DNA of 64,000 nucleotides from CAIWHR01 sp963846855 (GTDB taxonomy: Bacteria > Pseudomonadota > Gammaproteobacteria > Burkholderiales > Casimicrobiaceae): positions 62,001-126,000 of the forward strand of contig CAWJXK010000003.1 of the NCBI GenBank assembly GCA_963846855.1, read 5' to 3'. Under the pieces are notes generated by a model, which had not been told where the DNA came from, did not search any database, and saw nothing but the letters and a program-made list of their open reading frames with translations. Shown here piece after piece: positions 8,292 to 17,104 of this stretch. Every line of letters starts with the position of its first letter. The first letter of the stretch is position 1. Both the position numbers and the translations under genes were made by a program.

Positions 8292-8975
8292 TCATCCTGC
8301 GCAGCCAAACCCGAGCAGCCGCAGCGAGGCGCCGTCCGCTACGAGAGGCGCCCCGCCGTGGGCCCACGGGTAATCGGCGACGAGCGGCGCCGGCAGCGTC
8401 GCGGCCAGCGTGGCGACGCTCTCGTCCGCGGCATCCATGCCGGGATCGATCCGGTTCGCGATCCATCCGGCAAGCACGAGGCCGCGGGCGCTGATCGCGA
8501 GCGCCGAAAGCCGCGCGTGATTGAGGCAGCCGAGCCGCACGCCGACCACCAGCAGCACGGGCAACGCGAGCGCGCGGGCGATGTCCAGCATGTCGAGACG
8601 GACATCGAGCGGGACTAGCGCTCCGCCGGCACCCTCGACGATGATCGCATCCGCCCGCTCCGCGAGACGCGCGTACGCGGCCGAAATCGCAGCGAGCTCG
8701 ATGACGACGCCCTCCCGCGCGGCGGCAACATGCGGCGCCACGCCGGCCTCCAGCGCATACGGGTTCACGTCCGAGAGCGGTGCCGTCACGTTGGCCGCGG
8801 CGCGAAGGGCGGCGACATCGCCGTTCATTCCTGCGCCGCGGTCCATGCCCGCGGCGACCGGCTTCATTCCCGCCGCGCGAAGGCCCTGCGCCGCCAGCCC
8901 GCGCAGCAAGGCCGCGGCGATGCGCGTCTTGCCGACGCCGGTGTCGGTCCCCGTGACGAAAAGTCCCTGTGCCAC
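8292..8975 (-). CDS. bioD: Dethiobiotin synthetase
   Basis: ATP-dependent carboxylation of 7,8-diaminopelargonate to dethiobiotin, the penultimate biotin step, in the cytosol. 227 aa, the usual length. The P-loop is at the N-terminus (GTDTGVGKT, residues 8-16), followed by the substrate Lys in MKPVAAG and the IVEGAGGALVPL segment that shapes the active site. The start codon is GTG at 8975. Last gene of the leftward bio group, 95 bp beyond bioC, so it may be co-transcribed. No bioA is present in the window; it must be elsewhere. Confidence 0.95.
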   Translation of the reverse strand: MAQGLFVTGTDTGVGKTRIAAALLRGLAAQGLRAAGMKPVAAGMDRGAGMNGDVAALRAAANVTAPLSDVNPYALEAGVAPHVAAAREGVVIELAAISAAYARLAERADAIIVEGAGGALVPLDVRLDMLDIARALALPVLLVVGVRLGCLNHARLSALAISARGLVLAGWIANRIDPGMDAADESVATLAATLPAPLVADYPWAHGGAPLVADGASLRLLGFGCAG

Positions 8976-9070
8976 TTATGCGCCCTCGCCTGCGGCATTC
9001 GCCGCTGCGCCAACCTCCGCCGCCGGGGCTCGTGGTGCTCGAACGCGCATCCGGGATGGCACCTCGCCGC

Positions 9071-10006
9071 TCATGTTCCGCGCCTGCGCTCGAGCCTCAC
9101 GATCGCGTGGCCCTCCGCGGTGCGCGTCGGCGCCGCCTTCCACGCGTGCCCGTAGATGACCTCGAAGGTCGCCGACACGCGCCCCTGCGGCCCGGGGCCG
9201 CGCGACGCGTCGAGCGTCGCCAGCGCGCGCTGCCAGCGCCTTCGTCCCATCAGCCCGCGCGCGCGGCCGCGCGCCGCGTTGGTCGCGCCGATCGCCTTCA
9301 GGTCGCGCAGCATGGCGAGCGCGTCGGGATAAGTGAGGGTCATGTATTCCATCTGCATCACCGGATCGGCGAAGCCCTTCGCCACGAGAATGTCGCCGAT
9401 GTCGTGCATGTCGACGAAGCGCCCGACGTGCGGTCGTGCGTCGACGCCGGCGAACGCGACGCGGAGCTCCTTCAGCGTGTCGGGCCCGAATGTCGTGAAC
9501 GTGAAGAGGCCGCCGACGGCGAGCACGCGATGGCATTCGGCGATCGCCATGGGCAGGTCGTCGATCCATTGCAGCGTCGCGTTGCTCCAGACCAGGTCGA
9601 ACGCGGCGGATACGAACGGCATCGCAGCGAGATCGCCGCAGACGAAGCCGGGCAGCCCGCCCCCCTGCGCGCGCAGCGGCGCGAGCAGCCGGCCTAGCGC
9701 CGAGGAGCCGGCGCGCGAGCGGGCGCGGGCGACGTCCAGCATCGGTTGCGCGAGGTCGAGCGCGACGCGGCGCGCCTTCGGGTACCGCGCCGCGAGCTCG
9801 GCAAGCGCATCGCCGGTCCCGCAGCCCGCATCGAGGACCGCCCGCGGCGCGAGCCGCACGACGTCGAGCCGCCCGGCCATGCGCGCGCCGATCTCCTTCT
9901 GCAGCACCGCAGCGCCGTCGTAGGTCGCCGCCGCGCGCGCGAAGGCCCGGCGCACGGCTCGCGTCTCCGGCGACAGCGCATCCGAAGGCGCGTGCTCACC
10001 GGCCAT
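9071..10006 (-). CDS. bioC: Malonyl-ACP O-methyltransferase
   Basis: SAM-dependent methyltransferase that caps malonyl-ACP so that the fatty-acid machinery can build pimeloyl-ACP methyl ester. 311 aa. The class I Rossmann motif is VLDAGCGTGDAL near residues 60-71; DLAQPMLDVARAR and the LVWSNATLQWIDDLP segment are characteristic of BioC. The protein is longer than the E. coli enzyme (251 aa), with an insertion around SALGRLLAPLRAQGG and an extended C-terminus that ends in an Arg-rich tail. The ATG at 10006 overlaps the end of bioH by 11 bp, which supports this start and coupling of the two genes. Confidence 0.92.
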   Translation of the reverse strand: MAGEHAPSDALSPETRAVRRAFARAAATYDGAAVLQKEIGARMAGRLDVVRLAPRAVLDAGCGTGDALAELAARYPKARRVALDLAQPMLDVARARSRAGSSALGRLLAPLRAQGGGLPGFVCGDLAAMPFVSAAFDLVWSNATLQWIDDLPMAIAECHRVLAVGGLFTFTTFGPDTLKELRVAFAGVDARPHVGRFVDMHDIGDILVAKGFADPVMQMEYMTLTYPDALAMLRDLKAIGATNAARGRARGLMGRRRWQRALATLDASRGPGPQGRVSATFEVIYGHAWKAAPTRTAEGHAIVRLERRRGT

Positions 10007-10775
10007 CGACGAAGGACTCCACGGCGCCGAAGAACGTGTCCGGATGCGACAGGAACGGCGCGTGCGCCGCACCCTCGATGCAGACGAAGCGCGCGTTCGG
10101 CAGGCTCGAAGCCAGCCAGCGGCCCGCGCCGGGCGGCGTCAGCAGGTCGCGCCCGCCCGAGATCACGAGCGCGGGTTGCGCGACGGCCGCCGCGTCGGCG
10201 CGCAGGTCAGCAGTCGCCATGAGGTCGAGGCCCTCCGTCAGCATCTGCGGCGACGGCAGGCCGCGCGCGAAGAGGTCGTGCCGCAGCACCGCGAGCGCCG
10301 CGCGCCCGTGCTCGCTGCCATGCACCTGCAACGCGAGAAAGCGCTGGACCGTGAGCTTCCAGGCGACGCGAAGCTCGTCGCCGAAGCGGCGCAGCGTCCC
10401 TGCCGCCATCGCGTGGGGCCAATCGGGGCCGGCAACGAAGCGCGGCGTCGTGCACACCAGAACGAGACCTGCGATGCGCGCGGGCCGCAGCCGCGCCCAG
10501 CGCAGCGCGACCTGTCCGCCGAGCGACCAGCCGAGCACGGTGAGCGCCGGCGCGTCCGGGAACGCCGCGTCGAGCAGGTCCACGATTGCATCGAGCGTGA
10601 ACGGCGACAGCGGCGCGCTGTGGCCATGTCCCGGCAGGTCGACGGCGTGCACCCGATGACGCTGCGCCAGTCGCGGGACGAGCGGTCCCCACGCGCCAGC
10701 GTGCAGCGCCCAGCCGTGCAGCAGCACGATCGGCGGTCCCGCGCCGGCGGACTCGATCGACAGTGCGGCGCTCAT
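9996..10775 (-). CDS. bioH: Pimeloyl-ACP methyl ester carboxylesterase
   Basis: Alpha/beta hydrolase that removes the methyl group from pimeloyl-ACP methyl ester, ending the BioC/BioH route to the pimelate moiety. 259 aa. LLHGWALHAGAW forms the oxyanion region, GWSLGG carries the nucleophile Ser (near residue 84), and an Asp in SGGRDLLTPP and His in GAAHAPFLSHP complete the triad. The ATG at 10775 overlaps the bioF stop (ATGA), so translation is probably coupled. Its place between bioF and bioC supports the BioH assignment over a general esterase. Confidence 0.92.
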   Translation of the reverse strand: MSAALSIESAGAGPPIVLLHGWALHAGAWGPLVPRLAQRHRVHAVDLPGHGHSAPLSPFTLDAIVDLLDAAFPDAPALTVLGWSLGGQVALRWARLRPARIAGLVLVCTTPRFVAGPDWPHAMAAGTLRRFGDELRVAWKLTVQRFLALQVHGSEHGRAALAVLRHDLFARGLPSPQMLTEGLDLMATADLRADAAAVAQPALVISGGRDLLTPPGAGRWLASSLPNARFVCIEGAAHAPFLSHPDTFFGAVESFVDGR

Positions 10776-11968
10776 CCGGGCCGGTCATTCGAATGGAGCG
10801 ATGCGAGGTCGGCGAGCGCGTCGACGAGCGCGTCGACGTCGGCGATCGAATGGGCCGCACAGAGCGAGACACGAAGGCGTGCGGTCCCCGCGGGGACGGT
10901 CGGCGGCCGGATCGCCGGCACCCAGAAGCCGCGCCGGAACAACGCGTCGGCGAGCGCGACCGTCGCGGCGTTGCCGCCGATCACGAGCGGCTGGATCGGC
11001 GTTGATGAATCGAGAAGCGTCCACGGCAACGCCCGCGCCCGCTCGCGCCAGCGGGTGATGAGGCGCGCGAGATGCGCGCGGCGCGCCGCGTCGTCGCGGA
11101 TGATCGCGAGGGCCGCGCGCGTCGCCTCCGCCAATAGCGCGGGCGCTGCGGTGGTGTAGACATAGGATCGCGACGTCTGCAGCAGCGTTTCGACGACCGC
11201 CGGATGGGCGACGACGAACGCGCCGGCCACGCCCGCCGCCTTGCCGAGCGTTCCCATCACGACGATGCGTTCCGAGCGCAGGCCGAAATGCGCGAGCGTG
11301 CCGCGCCCCTCGCCCAGCACGCCGAAGCCGTGTGCGTCGTCGACGACGAGCCACGCGTCGAATTCCTCGGCGAGCGAAAGCAGCGCGGGCAGCGGCGCGA
11401 GATCGCCGTCCATGCTGAACACGGCATCGGTCGCGATCAGGCGTCCGGAAGCCGCGGTCGCGCGCAGCCGCGCGCGCAACGCGGCCGCGTCGGCATGCGC
11501 GTAACGGACGAATCGCGCCCGCGACAGCAGCGCCCCGTCGTTGAGGCAGGCGTGATTGAGGCGATCGGCGAACACCGCATCGCCGCGTCCCGCGAGCGCG
11601 GTGAGGATCGCGAGATTGGCAAGATATCCGGACGAAAACGTGAGCGCGCGCACGTTCTCGTTCGGCCGGGCGAACCCCGCGAGCTCGGCTTCGAGCGCGT
11701 CGTGCGCCGCCGTGTGGCCGCAGACGAGGTGCGATGCGCCCGCCCCGACGCCCCAGCGGGCTGCCGCGTCGCGCGCCGCCGCGATGACCGCCGGATGGCT
11801 CGCAAGGCCGAGGTAATCATTGCTCGCGAACGCGACGACCTCGCGGCCGGCGACGATCACCCGCGCGCCCTGCGGCGACGCAACCGGGCGCCGCGTGCGC
11901 ACGAGTCCGGCGGCAGCGCGCGCGGCCTCGGCGCGCAGCAGCTTCGCAATCAGTGCGGATTCGGACAT
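10772..11968 (-). CDS. bioF: 8-amino-7-oxononanoate synthase
   Basis: PLP enzyme condensing pimeloyl-ACP with L-alanine, the first step of the biotin ring pathway. 398 aa. Motifs of the alpha-oxoamine synthase family: FASNDYLGLASHP near the N-terminus, DDAHGFGVLGEG with the PLP-contacting Asp and His, and MGTLGKAAGVAGAF with the Schiff-base Lys. The ATG at 11968 (MSESALIAKLL) is preferred over an in-frame start 9 codons upstream because it begins the conserved sequence. The 187-bp gap to bioB (11969-12155) holds no recognisable gene. Confidence 0.95.
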   Translation of the reverse strand: MSESALIAKLLRAEAARAAAGLVRTRRPVASPQGARVIVAGREVVAFASNDYLGLASHPAVIAAARDAAARWGVGAGASHLVCGHTAAHDALEAELAGFARPNENVRALTFSSGYLANLAILTALAGRGDAVFADRLNHACLNDGALLSRARFVRYAHADAAALRARLRATAASGRLIATDAVFSMDGDLAPLPALLSLAEEFDAWLVVDDAHGFGVLGEGRGTLAHFGLRSERIVVMGTLGKAAGVAGAFVVAHPAVVETLLQTSRSYVYTTAAPALLAEATRAALAIIRDDAARRAHLARLITRWRERARALPWTLLDSSTPIQPLVIGGNAATVALADALFRRGFWVPAIRPPTVPAGTARLRVSLCAAHSIADVDALVDALADLASLHSNDRPG

Positions 11969-12155
11969 GTCACACGGTCGACAACACGGATGCAACGTTC
12001 GCCGGGAAATTCGGAGCGCTCGCGACAGGCGTCGCCGTGATCGCGGTCATTCAGCGCTGACGCCGCAGCGCGACCGGGACCGGCTCCGCCCGCTTGACGA
12101 CGCCGCGTCGCGACCGGCGCGGGCATTCGCGCAGCGCGGGGTCCGCACCCTGGAT

Positions 12156-13175
12156 TCAGTCTGCCGTGGCGAGCCCGAGCTTCGCGAACAGCGCCTGGTC
12201 CGCATCGGCTTCCGGATTGCCGGTCGTGAGCAGGCGATCGCCGTAGAACACCGAATTCGCGCCGGCGAGAAAGCACAGCGCCTGCACGGCTTCGCCCAGC
12301 TCCCTGCGCCCGGCCGAGAGCCGGACCATCGCCTTCGGCATCGTGAGGCGCGCCACCGCGATCGTGCGGACGAATTCGAGCGGGTCGAGCGCCGCCGCGC
12401 CGGCAAGGCGGTCGTGCAGCGGCGTGCCCTCGACCTGGACCAGATGATTGATCGGCACCGACTCCGGGTAAGGATCGAGGTTGGCGAGCTGCGCGACGAG
12501 GCCCGCGCGCTCGCGCCGCGACTCGCCCATCCCGACGATCCCGCCGCAGCACACCTTGACGCCCGCGTCGCGCACCCGGACCAGCGTGTCAAGGCGGTCG
12601 GCGTAGTCACGCGTGGTGATCACGTCGCCGTAGAACTCCGGCGCGGTGTCGAGGTTGTGGTTGTAATAGTCGAGCCCCGCCGCCTTGAGCGCCTGCGCCT
12701 GCCCGTCCCTCAGCATGCCGAGCGTGCAGCAGGTCTCGAGGCCGAGCGCCTTGACCGCGCGCACCATGTCGAGCACCGGCGCGAGGTCGCGCTCCTTCGG
12801 ACCGCGCCACGCGGCGCCCATGCAGAAACGCGACGCGCCGCGTGCCTTCGCCTCGGTCGCGGCGGCGATGACGGCCGGCAGTTCCGCGAGCGGCGATTCC
12901 CCGACGGTCGTGTGGTAGCGCTTCGCCTGCGGGCAATAGCCGCAATCCTCGGGACATCCGCCCGTCTTGATCGACATCAGCGTCGACAGCTGGACGCGGT
13001 TCGGCGCGTGATGCTCGCGATGCGTCTGTTGCGCACGAAAGAGAAGCTCCGGAAACGGCAACGCATAGAGCGAGAGCACGGCATCGACGCTCCATCGCTC
13101 GCCGGCCGGCGCTTCCGCGCGGGTCCGCGCGTGCGGAAGCGCATCGAGGGCGATCGTACCTTCGGCCGATGGCAT
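12156..13175 (-). CDS. bioB: Biotin synthase
   Basis: Radical-SAM enzyme that inserts sulfur into dethiobiotin. About 339 aa from the ATG at 13175; a TTG at 13220 would add 15 residues and is less likely. The 4Fe-4S cluster motif CPEDCGYCPQ is near residues 73-82. The further Cys of the 2Fe-2S site and YNHNLDTAPEFY and GGIVGMGES are typical of BioB. First gene of the leftward biotin group and divergent from the ComF-like gene, with under 100 bp between the starts, so the promoters of both must overlap the 5' ends. Confidence 0.96.
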   Translation of the reverse strand: MPSAEGTIALDALPHARTRAEAPAGERWSVDAVLSLYALPFPELLFRAQQTHREHHAPNRVQLSTLMSIKTGGCPEDCGYCPQAKRYHTTVGESPLAELPAVIAAATEAKARGASRFCMGAAWRGPKERDLAPVLDMVRAVKALGLETCCTLGMLRDGQAQALKAAGLDYYNHNLDTAPEFYGDVITTRDYADRLDTLVRVRDAGVKVCCGGIVGMGESRRERAGLVAQLANLDPYPESVPINHLVQVEGTPLHDRLAGAAALDPLEFVRTIAVARLTMPKAMVRLSAGRRELGEAVQALCFLAGANSVFYGDRLLTTGNPEADADQALFAKLGLATAD

Positions 13176-13272
13176 TGCGCGCTGGATCCCGTTAGTTTGA
13201 GGGCTCGTCGCATCGCGCAAGCGGACTCGCGACTGCGACTACAATCGAGGCCGAGTGTCGAGGCACATCCCG

Positions 13273-14040
13273 ATGTTGTCAATTCGATTGGCGAAAGCAT
13301 TTGACAGCGATGCCTGGCGCGGCGCGCTCGCCCGTGCGCGAACCGGCGCGCGTGCCGCGCTGCCCCAGCGCTGCGCACTCTGCGTCGCCCCTGCCGGCGG
13401 CACGCTGCTGTGCGCGGCATGCTCGGACGCCTTGCCGAGGCTCGCGTCGGCGTGCCCGGTGTGCGCGCTGCCGGCCGCGGACGCTGTGCCGTGTGGCGCC
13501 TGCCTCGCGCATTCTCCGCCGTTTGCGGCGACGATCGCCGCGTACGCCTACGCATTCCCGGTCGACCGACTGCTGCAGCAACTCAAATACGGCGGACATC
13601 TGGCGCTCGCGGACTGGGCGGGTGTCGTGCTTGCGCAGGCGGCAGAGCGTGCCCTCGCCACGCGTGCGCCGTCGGAGCGGCCGGACCGCATCGTCGCGCT
13701 CCCGCTCGCCTCGGCGCGCCAGCGCGAGCGCGGATTCAATCAGGCACAGGAGATCGCGGCGCGCGTATCGCGCCAGCTGCGACTGCCCATCGCACGCGCA
13801 TTGACGCGCATCGCCGGCGGACCACCGCAGGCAGCGCTGTCATGGTCCGAGCGCGCTGCCAATGTTCGCGGCGCCTTCGCGGCCCGCGCGGACGTGCACG
13901 GCGCGCGCATCGCGCTCGTCGACGACGTGATGACCACCGGGGCGACGCTCGCCGAGGCTGCACGGACGCTCGCCCGCGCCGGTGCTGCGCGCGTCGAATG
14001 CTGGGTCGTCGCGCGAACGCTGCGCACGGGGGGCGGGTGA
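13273..14040 (+). CDS. ComF-family phosphoribosyltransferase-like protein
   Basis: About 255 aa. The N-terminal half carries four Cys pairs (CALC, CAAC, CPVC, CGAC), a zinc-finger-like module. The C-terminal half has a type I PRTase fold with LPLASARQRERGFNQAQEIA and the PRPP loop ALVDDVMTTGATLAE. The family includes ComF of competent bacteria and GntX of E. coli, with roles in DNA uptake or gluconate use; the enzymatic substrate is not established. The start may be the ATG at 13273 (GAGG 9 nt upstream) or a GTG at 13255. The stop overlaps the GTG of trmL (GTGA). Confidence 0.85.
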   Translation: MLSIRLAKAFDSDAWRGALARARTGARAALPQRCALCVAPAGGTLLCAACSDALPRLASACPVCALPAADAVPCGACLAHSPPFAATIAAYAYAFPVDRLLQQLKYGGHLALADWAGVVLAQAAERALATRAPSERPDRIVALPLASARQRERGFNQAQEIAARVSRQLRLPIARALTRIAGGPPQAALSWSERAANVRGAFAARADVHGARIALVDDVMTTGATLAEAARTLARAGAARVECWVVARTLRTGGG

Positions 14041-14543
14041 GCGATGCCGCCGCGCCGGGACCGGCGCTGCCATTTTCCGTCGTGCTCGTGCATCCGGAGA
14101 TTCCGCCCAACACGGGCAACGTGATCCGGCTCACCGCGAACACCGCAACCGAGCTTCACCTGGTCGAGCCGCTCGGCTTCCGGATGGACGACCGCGAGCT
14201 GAGGCGCGCCGGTCTCGATTACCACGAATACGCGCGTGTCGTCGTGCATCGCGATTTCGCCGCGTGCCGCAGCACGCTCGGGTCGCCGCCGGCGCGACGA
14301 TGGTGGGCATTCACCACCGAGGCATCGCGCTCGGTCTACGACGCGCGTTTTCTGCAGGGCGACGTGCTGGTGTTCGGCTGCGAGACGAGCGGACTGCCGC
14401 ACGACGTGATCGCGACGTTCAGCGCCGACGCGCGGCTGCGGATCCCGATGCGTCCCGACGTGCGCAGCCTCAATCTATCGAACGCGGTGGCGGTCGCCGT
14501 CTACGAGGCCTGGCGGCAGACCGGGCTCGCCGGCGCCGTCTAG
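14037..14543 (+). CDS. trmL: tRNA (cytidine/uridine-34 2'-O)-methyltransferase
   Basis: SPOUT methyltransferase that methylates the wobble ribose of tRNA-Leu anticodons using SAM. 168 aa, matching the small TrmL type. Motif order: VLVHPEIPPNTGNVIRL at the N-terminus, EPLGFRMDD, FGCETSGLPHDV near the middle, and the knot-forming IPMRPDVRSLNLSNAVAVAVYEAWRQ at the C-terminus. The GTG at 14037 overlaps the preceding stop, so the ComF-like gene and trmL are coupled. The TAG stop at 14541-14543 abuts a copy of the GAACCTCTGAACAAGTC repeat. Confidence 0.93.
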   Translation: MSDAAAPGPALPFSVVLVHPEIPPNTGNVIRLTANTATELHLVEPLGFRMDDRELRRAGLDYHEYARVVVHRDFAACRSTLGSPPARRWWAFTTEASRSVYDARFLQGDVLVFGCETSGLPHDVIATFSADARLRIPMRPDVRSLNLSNAVAVAVYEAWRQTGLAGAV

Positions 14544-14560
14544 GAACCTCTGAACAAGTC
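14543..14560 (+). repeat. Single end of the ACCTCTGAACAAGTC repeat
   Basis: ACCTCTGAACAAGTC at 14546-14560, preceded by TAGGA, is identical over 15 bp to both inverted ends of the element at 21233-21369. Only one end is present here; the convergent gap to gpsA is just 96 bp. This may be a truncated relic or an independent insertion of one end. Confidence 0.7.
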
Positions 14561-14639
14561 GCGCGCAATTTCGACGGGGACTATTCGGGATGAAGTCCGC
14601 AAACCGCCGTGTGCGGGCCGCGGGGAATGCCGAGCGGTG

Positions 14640-15656
14640 TCAATGGCTTTCCGGACGCGGCTCGCGCTTCAGCAGCGCCTCGACGGCGGCGTGCGGCGGC
14701 AATCCGCCGCGCAGCACGCGCCAGACCGCCTCGCAGATCGGCATGTCGATGCGGTGGTGGGCGGCGAGCCGATGCAGGGCCTCGGCCGCGCCCACGCCCT
14801 CAGCCACATGGCCCAGCTCGGCCAGCGCCGCGTCGACGGTCAGGCCGCGCGCGAGCGCGAGCCCGACCCGCCGGTTGCGTGACAGGTCGCCGGTGCAGGT
14901 CAGCACGAGATCGCCGAGGCCCGCGAGGCCCATCAGTGTCTCGCGCCGCCCGCCGAGCGCTTCGGCGAGGCGGCTCGTCTCGGCGAGGCCGCGCGTGATG
15001 AGCGCGGCGCGCGCGTTGGTGCCGAAGCCGAGGCCGTCGCTGGCGCCGGCGGCGATCGCGAGTACGTTCTTCACCGCGCCGCCGACCTCGACGCCCGCGA
15101 TGTCGTCACTCTCGTAGGCGCGCAGCGTGTCCGCGCGGAGCAGCCGGGCGACGCGCGTCGCGAGCGCGGCATCCGTCGCCGCGACGGCCACGGCGGTCGG
15201 AAGTCCACGCGCGACCTCCTCCGCAAAGCTCGGCCCCGAAACGATACCCACCGGCGCGGGCCAGCGAGGCGCGATCACCTGATGCGCGAGCGCCGCGCCG
15301 GCGGGAAAATCCGCGGACGCCGGAACGGCCAGGATCCCCTTCGACAGCCACATCAGCGGCGTCTTTGCGCCCAGCGCCGCGAGCCGCGCGACAACATCGG
15401 ACAGGCCCGCGACTGGCGTGGCGACGATGAGCAGGTCCGCCCCCGAGACGTCGTCGAGCGCGGCGGTGACGCGCAGCGCGTCGGGAAAGCCGATACCCGG
15501 CAGGTAGCGCTCGTTGGATCGCGCGGCCTTGATGATGCCTGCCTGCGCCGCGTCGCGCGCCCAGAGCGTGGCGGCAATGTCGACGCGGCGGGCGAGATGC
15601 GCGGCGAGCGCGGTGCCCCACGCGCCGGCGCCGAGCACCGCGATCGACGTCTTCAT
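14640..15656 (-). CDS. gpsA: Glycerol-3-phosphate dehydrogenase [NAD(P)+]
   Basis: Reduces dihydroxyacetone phosphate to sn-glycerol-3-phosphate for phospholipid synthesis. 338 aa, normal length. The N-terminal Rossmann motif is AVLGAGAWGTALA (residues 5-17), followed by WLSKGI and GPSFAEEVARG. The catalytic Lys lies in GGAVKNVLAIAAGASDGLG, and MGLAGLGDLVLTCTGDLSRNRRVG is a family signature. The ATG at 15656 is chosen over an upstream in-frame start 16 codons away because it begins the conserved Rossmann strand. Last gene of the secB cluster and convergent with trmL. Confidence 0.95.
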   Translation of the reverse strand: MKTSIAVLGAGAWGTALAAHLARRVDIAATLWARDAAQAGIIKAARSNERYLPGIGFPDALRVTAALDDVSGADLLIVATPVAGLSDVVARLAALGAKTPLMWLSKGILAVPASADFPAGAALAHQVIAPRWPAPVGIVSGPSFAEEVARGLPTAVAVAATDAALATRVARLLRADTLRAYESDDIAGVEVGGAVKNVLAIAAGASDGLGFGTNARAALITRGLAETSRLAEALGGRRETLMGLAGLGDLVLTCTGDLSRNRRVGLALARGLTVDAALAELGHVAEGVGAAEALHRLAAHHRIDMPICEAVWRVLRGGLPPHAAVEALLKREPRPESH

Positions 15657-15716
15657 CGAGCGGGCTTCATGCTCCGCCCGCACGGGAATCGCGGCGGCGC
15701 GCAAGCGTGCATCGGA

Positions 15717-16175
15717 TCAGAGCCCGAACACCTGCGTGATCCGCACGAATCCCGACTGTCCGTCGGGATGTTTCGCCTTGACCCAGCCCGGCGCCGCCGC
15801 GCTCGCGGGGGAGGTTACTGGCTCGGCGAGCTCGAGCAGCACCCCCGGCTCGGCACGAAAGACGAGCGCCGCCTTGTCATCGGCGCTGGCGCGCACTTCG
15901 GCAGCCGGCGGACGCGCGATCAGCATGCGCCGCTCGGCGAGGCCCTTCTTCTCCACCCAGCCGAACGTGCCGTCAACGTCTTTCACCTTGACCCAGCCTT
16001 CGACCGGCACGAGCACCTCAAGCGGCGTGCCGCGCCCGAGGATGTAGAGCGGCTTCCCCTTCAGCGAAGGCGCGTCGTAGAGCACGACGGCCGGATCGGC
16101 GACCGAGCGGAACTCGGCGGCGGTCGCTCCCGTACTGGCGGCGACAACCAGTGCGGCCGCGAAGAAGCGCCGCAT
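15717..16175 (-). CDS. Exported SH3-domain protein
   Basis: A 152-aa protein with a signal peptide (MRRFFAAALVVAASTGATAAEF; cleavage after about residue 20). A bacterial SH3 domain (about 25-80) contains VVLYDAPSLKGKPLYILGRGTPLEVLVPVEGWVKVKD and GTFGWVEKKGL, and a second, weaker SH3-like repeat occupies 95-150 (VFRAEPGVLLELAEP...GWVKAKHPDGQSGFVRI). Such proteins bind envelope components; no enzymatic residues are seen. It lies between secB and gpsA, 60 bp from gpsA. The ATG at 16175 is chosen because it starts the signal peptide. Confidence 0.85.
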   Translation of the reverse strand: MRRFFAAALVVAASTGATAAEFRSVADPAVVLYDAPSLKGKPLYILGRGTPLEVLVPVEGWVKVKDVDGTFGWVEKKGLAERRMLIARPPAAEVRASADDKAALVFRAEPGVLLELAEPVTSPASAAAPGWVKAKHPDGQSGFVRITQVFGL

Positions 16176-16266
16176 GGAGTCTCGCGGCGCGTACGCGCCG
16201 ATGGGAGCGCGTCGGCCGGCGCACGCAGCTGCCCCCGTTGCCGCGCGGAGCGCCATCGCCGGATCG

Positions 16267-16749
16267 TCAGTTGACGGCGGCGGTCGCCGGCGCCTGCGCT
16301 GACGCCTGCGCGAGCTGCTGCTGATAGAGCGCCTCGAAGTTGATCGGCGCGAGGTGCACCGGCGGAAATCCGGCCTTGGTCACCGCGTCGGCGAGCGTCT
16401 CGCGGATGTACGGGAACAGCACATTCGGGCAGTTGACCGCCATCACCGGTTGCAGGTGCTCCGCCGGAATGTTCTTGATCGTGAAGACGCCGGCCTGCGA
16501 GGCCTCGATGAGGAAGAGCGTCTTGTCGCCGGCCTTCGCCGTCATGGTCACCGTCAACACACATTCGTAAGTGTCGTCGTCGATCTTGTCGCCGCGGGTG
16601 CGCAGGCCGATCTCGACCTGCGGCGGCTCGGTCAGCCGGAAGGACTGCGGCGATCCCGGATTCTCGAGCGACAGGTCCTTCACGTAGATCTTCTCGATCG
16701 CGAATGCGGGCGCGTCCGGGGGAGCGAGGTCGAGCGGTGTATCGGCCAT
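16267..16749 (-). CDS. secB: Protein-export chaperone SecB
   Basis: Cytosolic tetrameric chaperone that keeps preproteins unfolded and delivers them to SecA. 160 aa. Family marks: FAIEKIYVKDLSLENPGSP at the N-terminus, VNCPNVLFPYIRETLADAVTKAGFPPVHLAPINFEALY towards the C-terminus, and an Ala/Gln-rich tail. The gene order rhodanese-grxC-secB-gpsA is the standard one in beta-proteobacteria. Start ATG at 16749. Confidence 0.97.
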   Translation of the reverse strand: MADTPLDLAPPDAPAFAIEKIYVKDLSLENPGSPQSFRLTEPPQVEIGLRTRGDKIDDDTYECVLTVTMTAKAGDKTLFLIEASQAGVFTIKNIPAEHLQPVMAVNCPNVLFPYIRETLADAVTKAGFPPVHLAPINFEALYQQQLAQASAQAPATAAVN

Positions 16750-16827
16750 GATGCGGTCCTTCGAAAGGGGTCAAACACATAATTTTACTCCAGCGCGACG
16801 TCGCACGCGAGGCGCGCGCCGGAACCT

Positions 16828-17103
16828 TCAGCCGGCGCCGGCGAGCAATGCTCCGAGCCGGCCGGCGCGATCGAGCGCGACCAGCTCTTCGTAGCCGCCC
16901 ACGTGGAAATCGCCGATGAAGATCTGCGGGACGGAGCGGCGGCCCGTCCGTTCCATCATCGCGACGCGCAGCGCCGGCTCGAGATCGACGCGGATCTTTT
17001 CGATCCGGTCGACCCCTTTCGCCGCGAGGAACCGCTCGGCGCGAGTGCAGTAGCCGCACATCGCGGTCGTGTACATCGTGATCGTCGGAGCGACACCATT
17101 CAT
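16828..17103 (-). CDS. grxC: Glutaredoxin 3
   Basis: A 91-aa dithiol glutaredoxin, the usual size. The thioredoxin fold carries the active site CGYC (C16 and C19) where most Grx3 proteins have CPYC. The cis-Pro segment RSVPQIFIGDFHVGGYEEL is intact, so glutathione binding should be preserved. The Pro-to-Gly change at the second position is uncommon for GrxC and may shift the redox potential (inference). Start ATG at 17103; a copy of the dispersed repeat fills the space between this start and the rhodanese stop. Confidence 0.93.
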   Translation of the reverse strand: MNGVAPTITMYTTAMCGYCTRAERFLAAKGVDRIEKIRVDLEPALRVAMMERTGRRSVPQIFIGDFHVGGYEELVALDRAGRLGALLAGAG

Positions 17104-17104
17104 A

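Noticed and set aside
7982..8308. 108-codon minus-strand frame in the gap after bioD.
   Set aside because: Arg/Ser/Gly-rich, no ribosome site, no similarity recognised; overlaps the bioD end.
11970..12050. 26-codon frame (MTAITATPVASAPNFPANVA...) ending one base before the bioF ATG, suggesting a coupled leader peptide.
   Set aside because: No ribosome site upstream and no regulatory codons. The position next to bioF could be chance.
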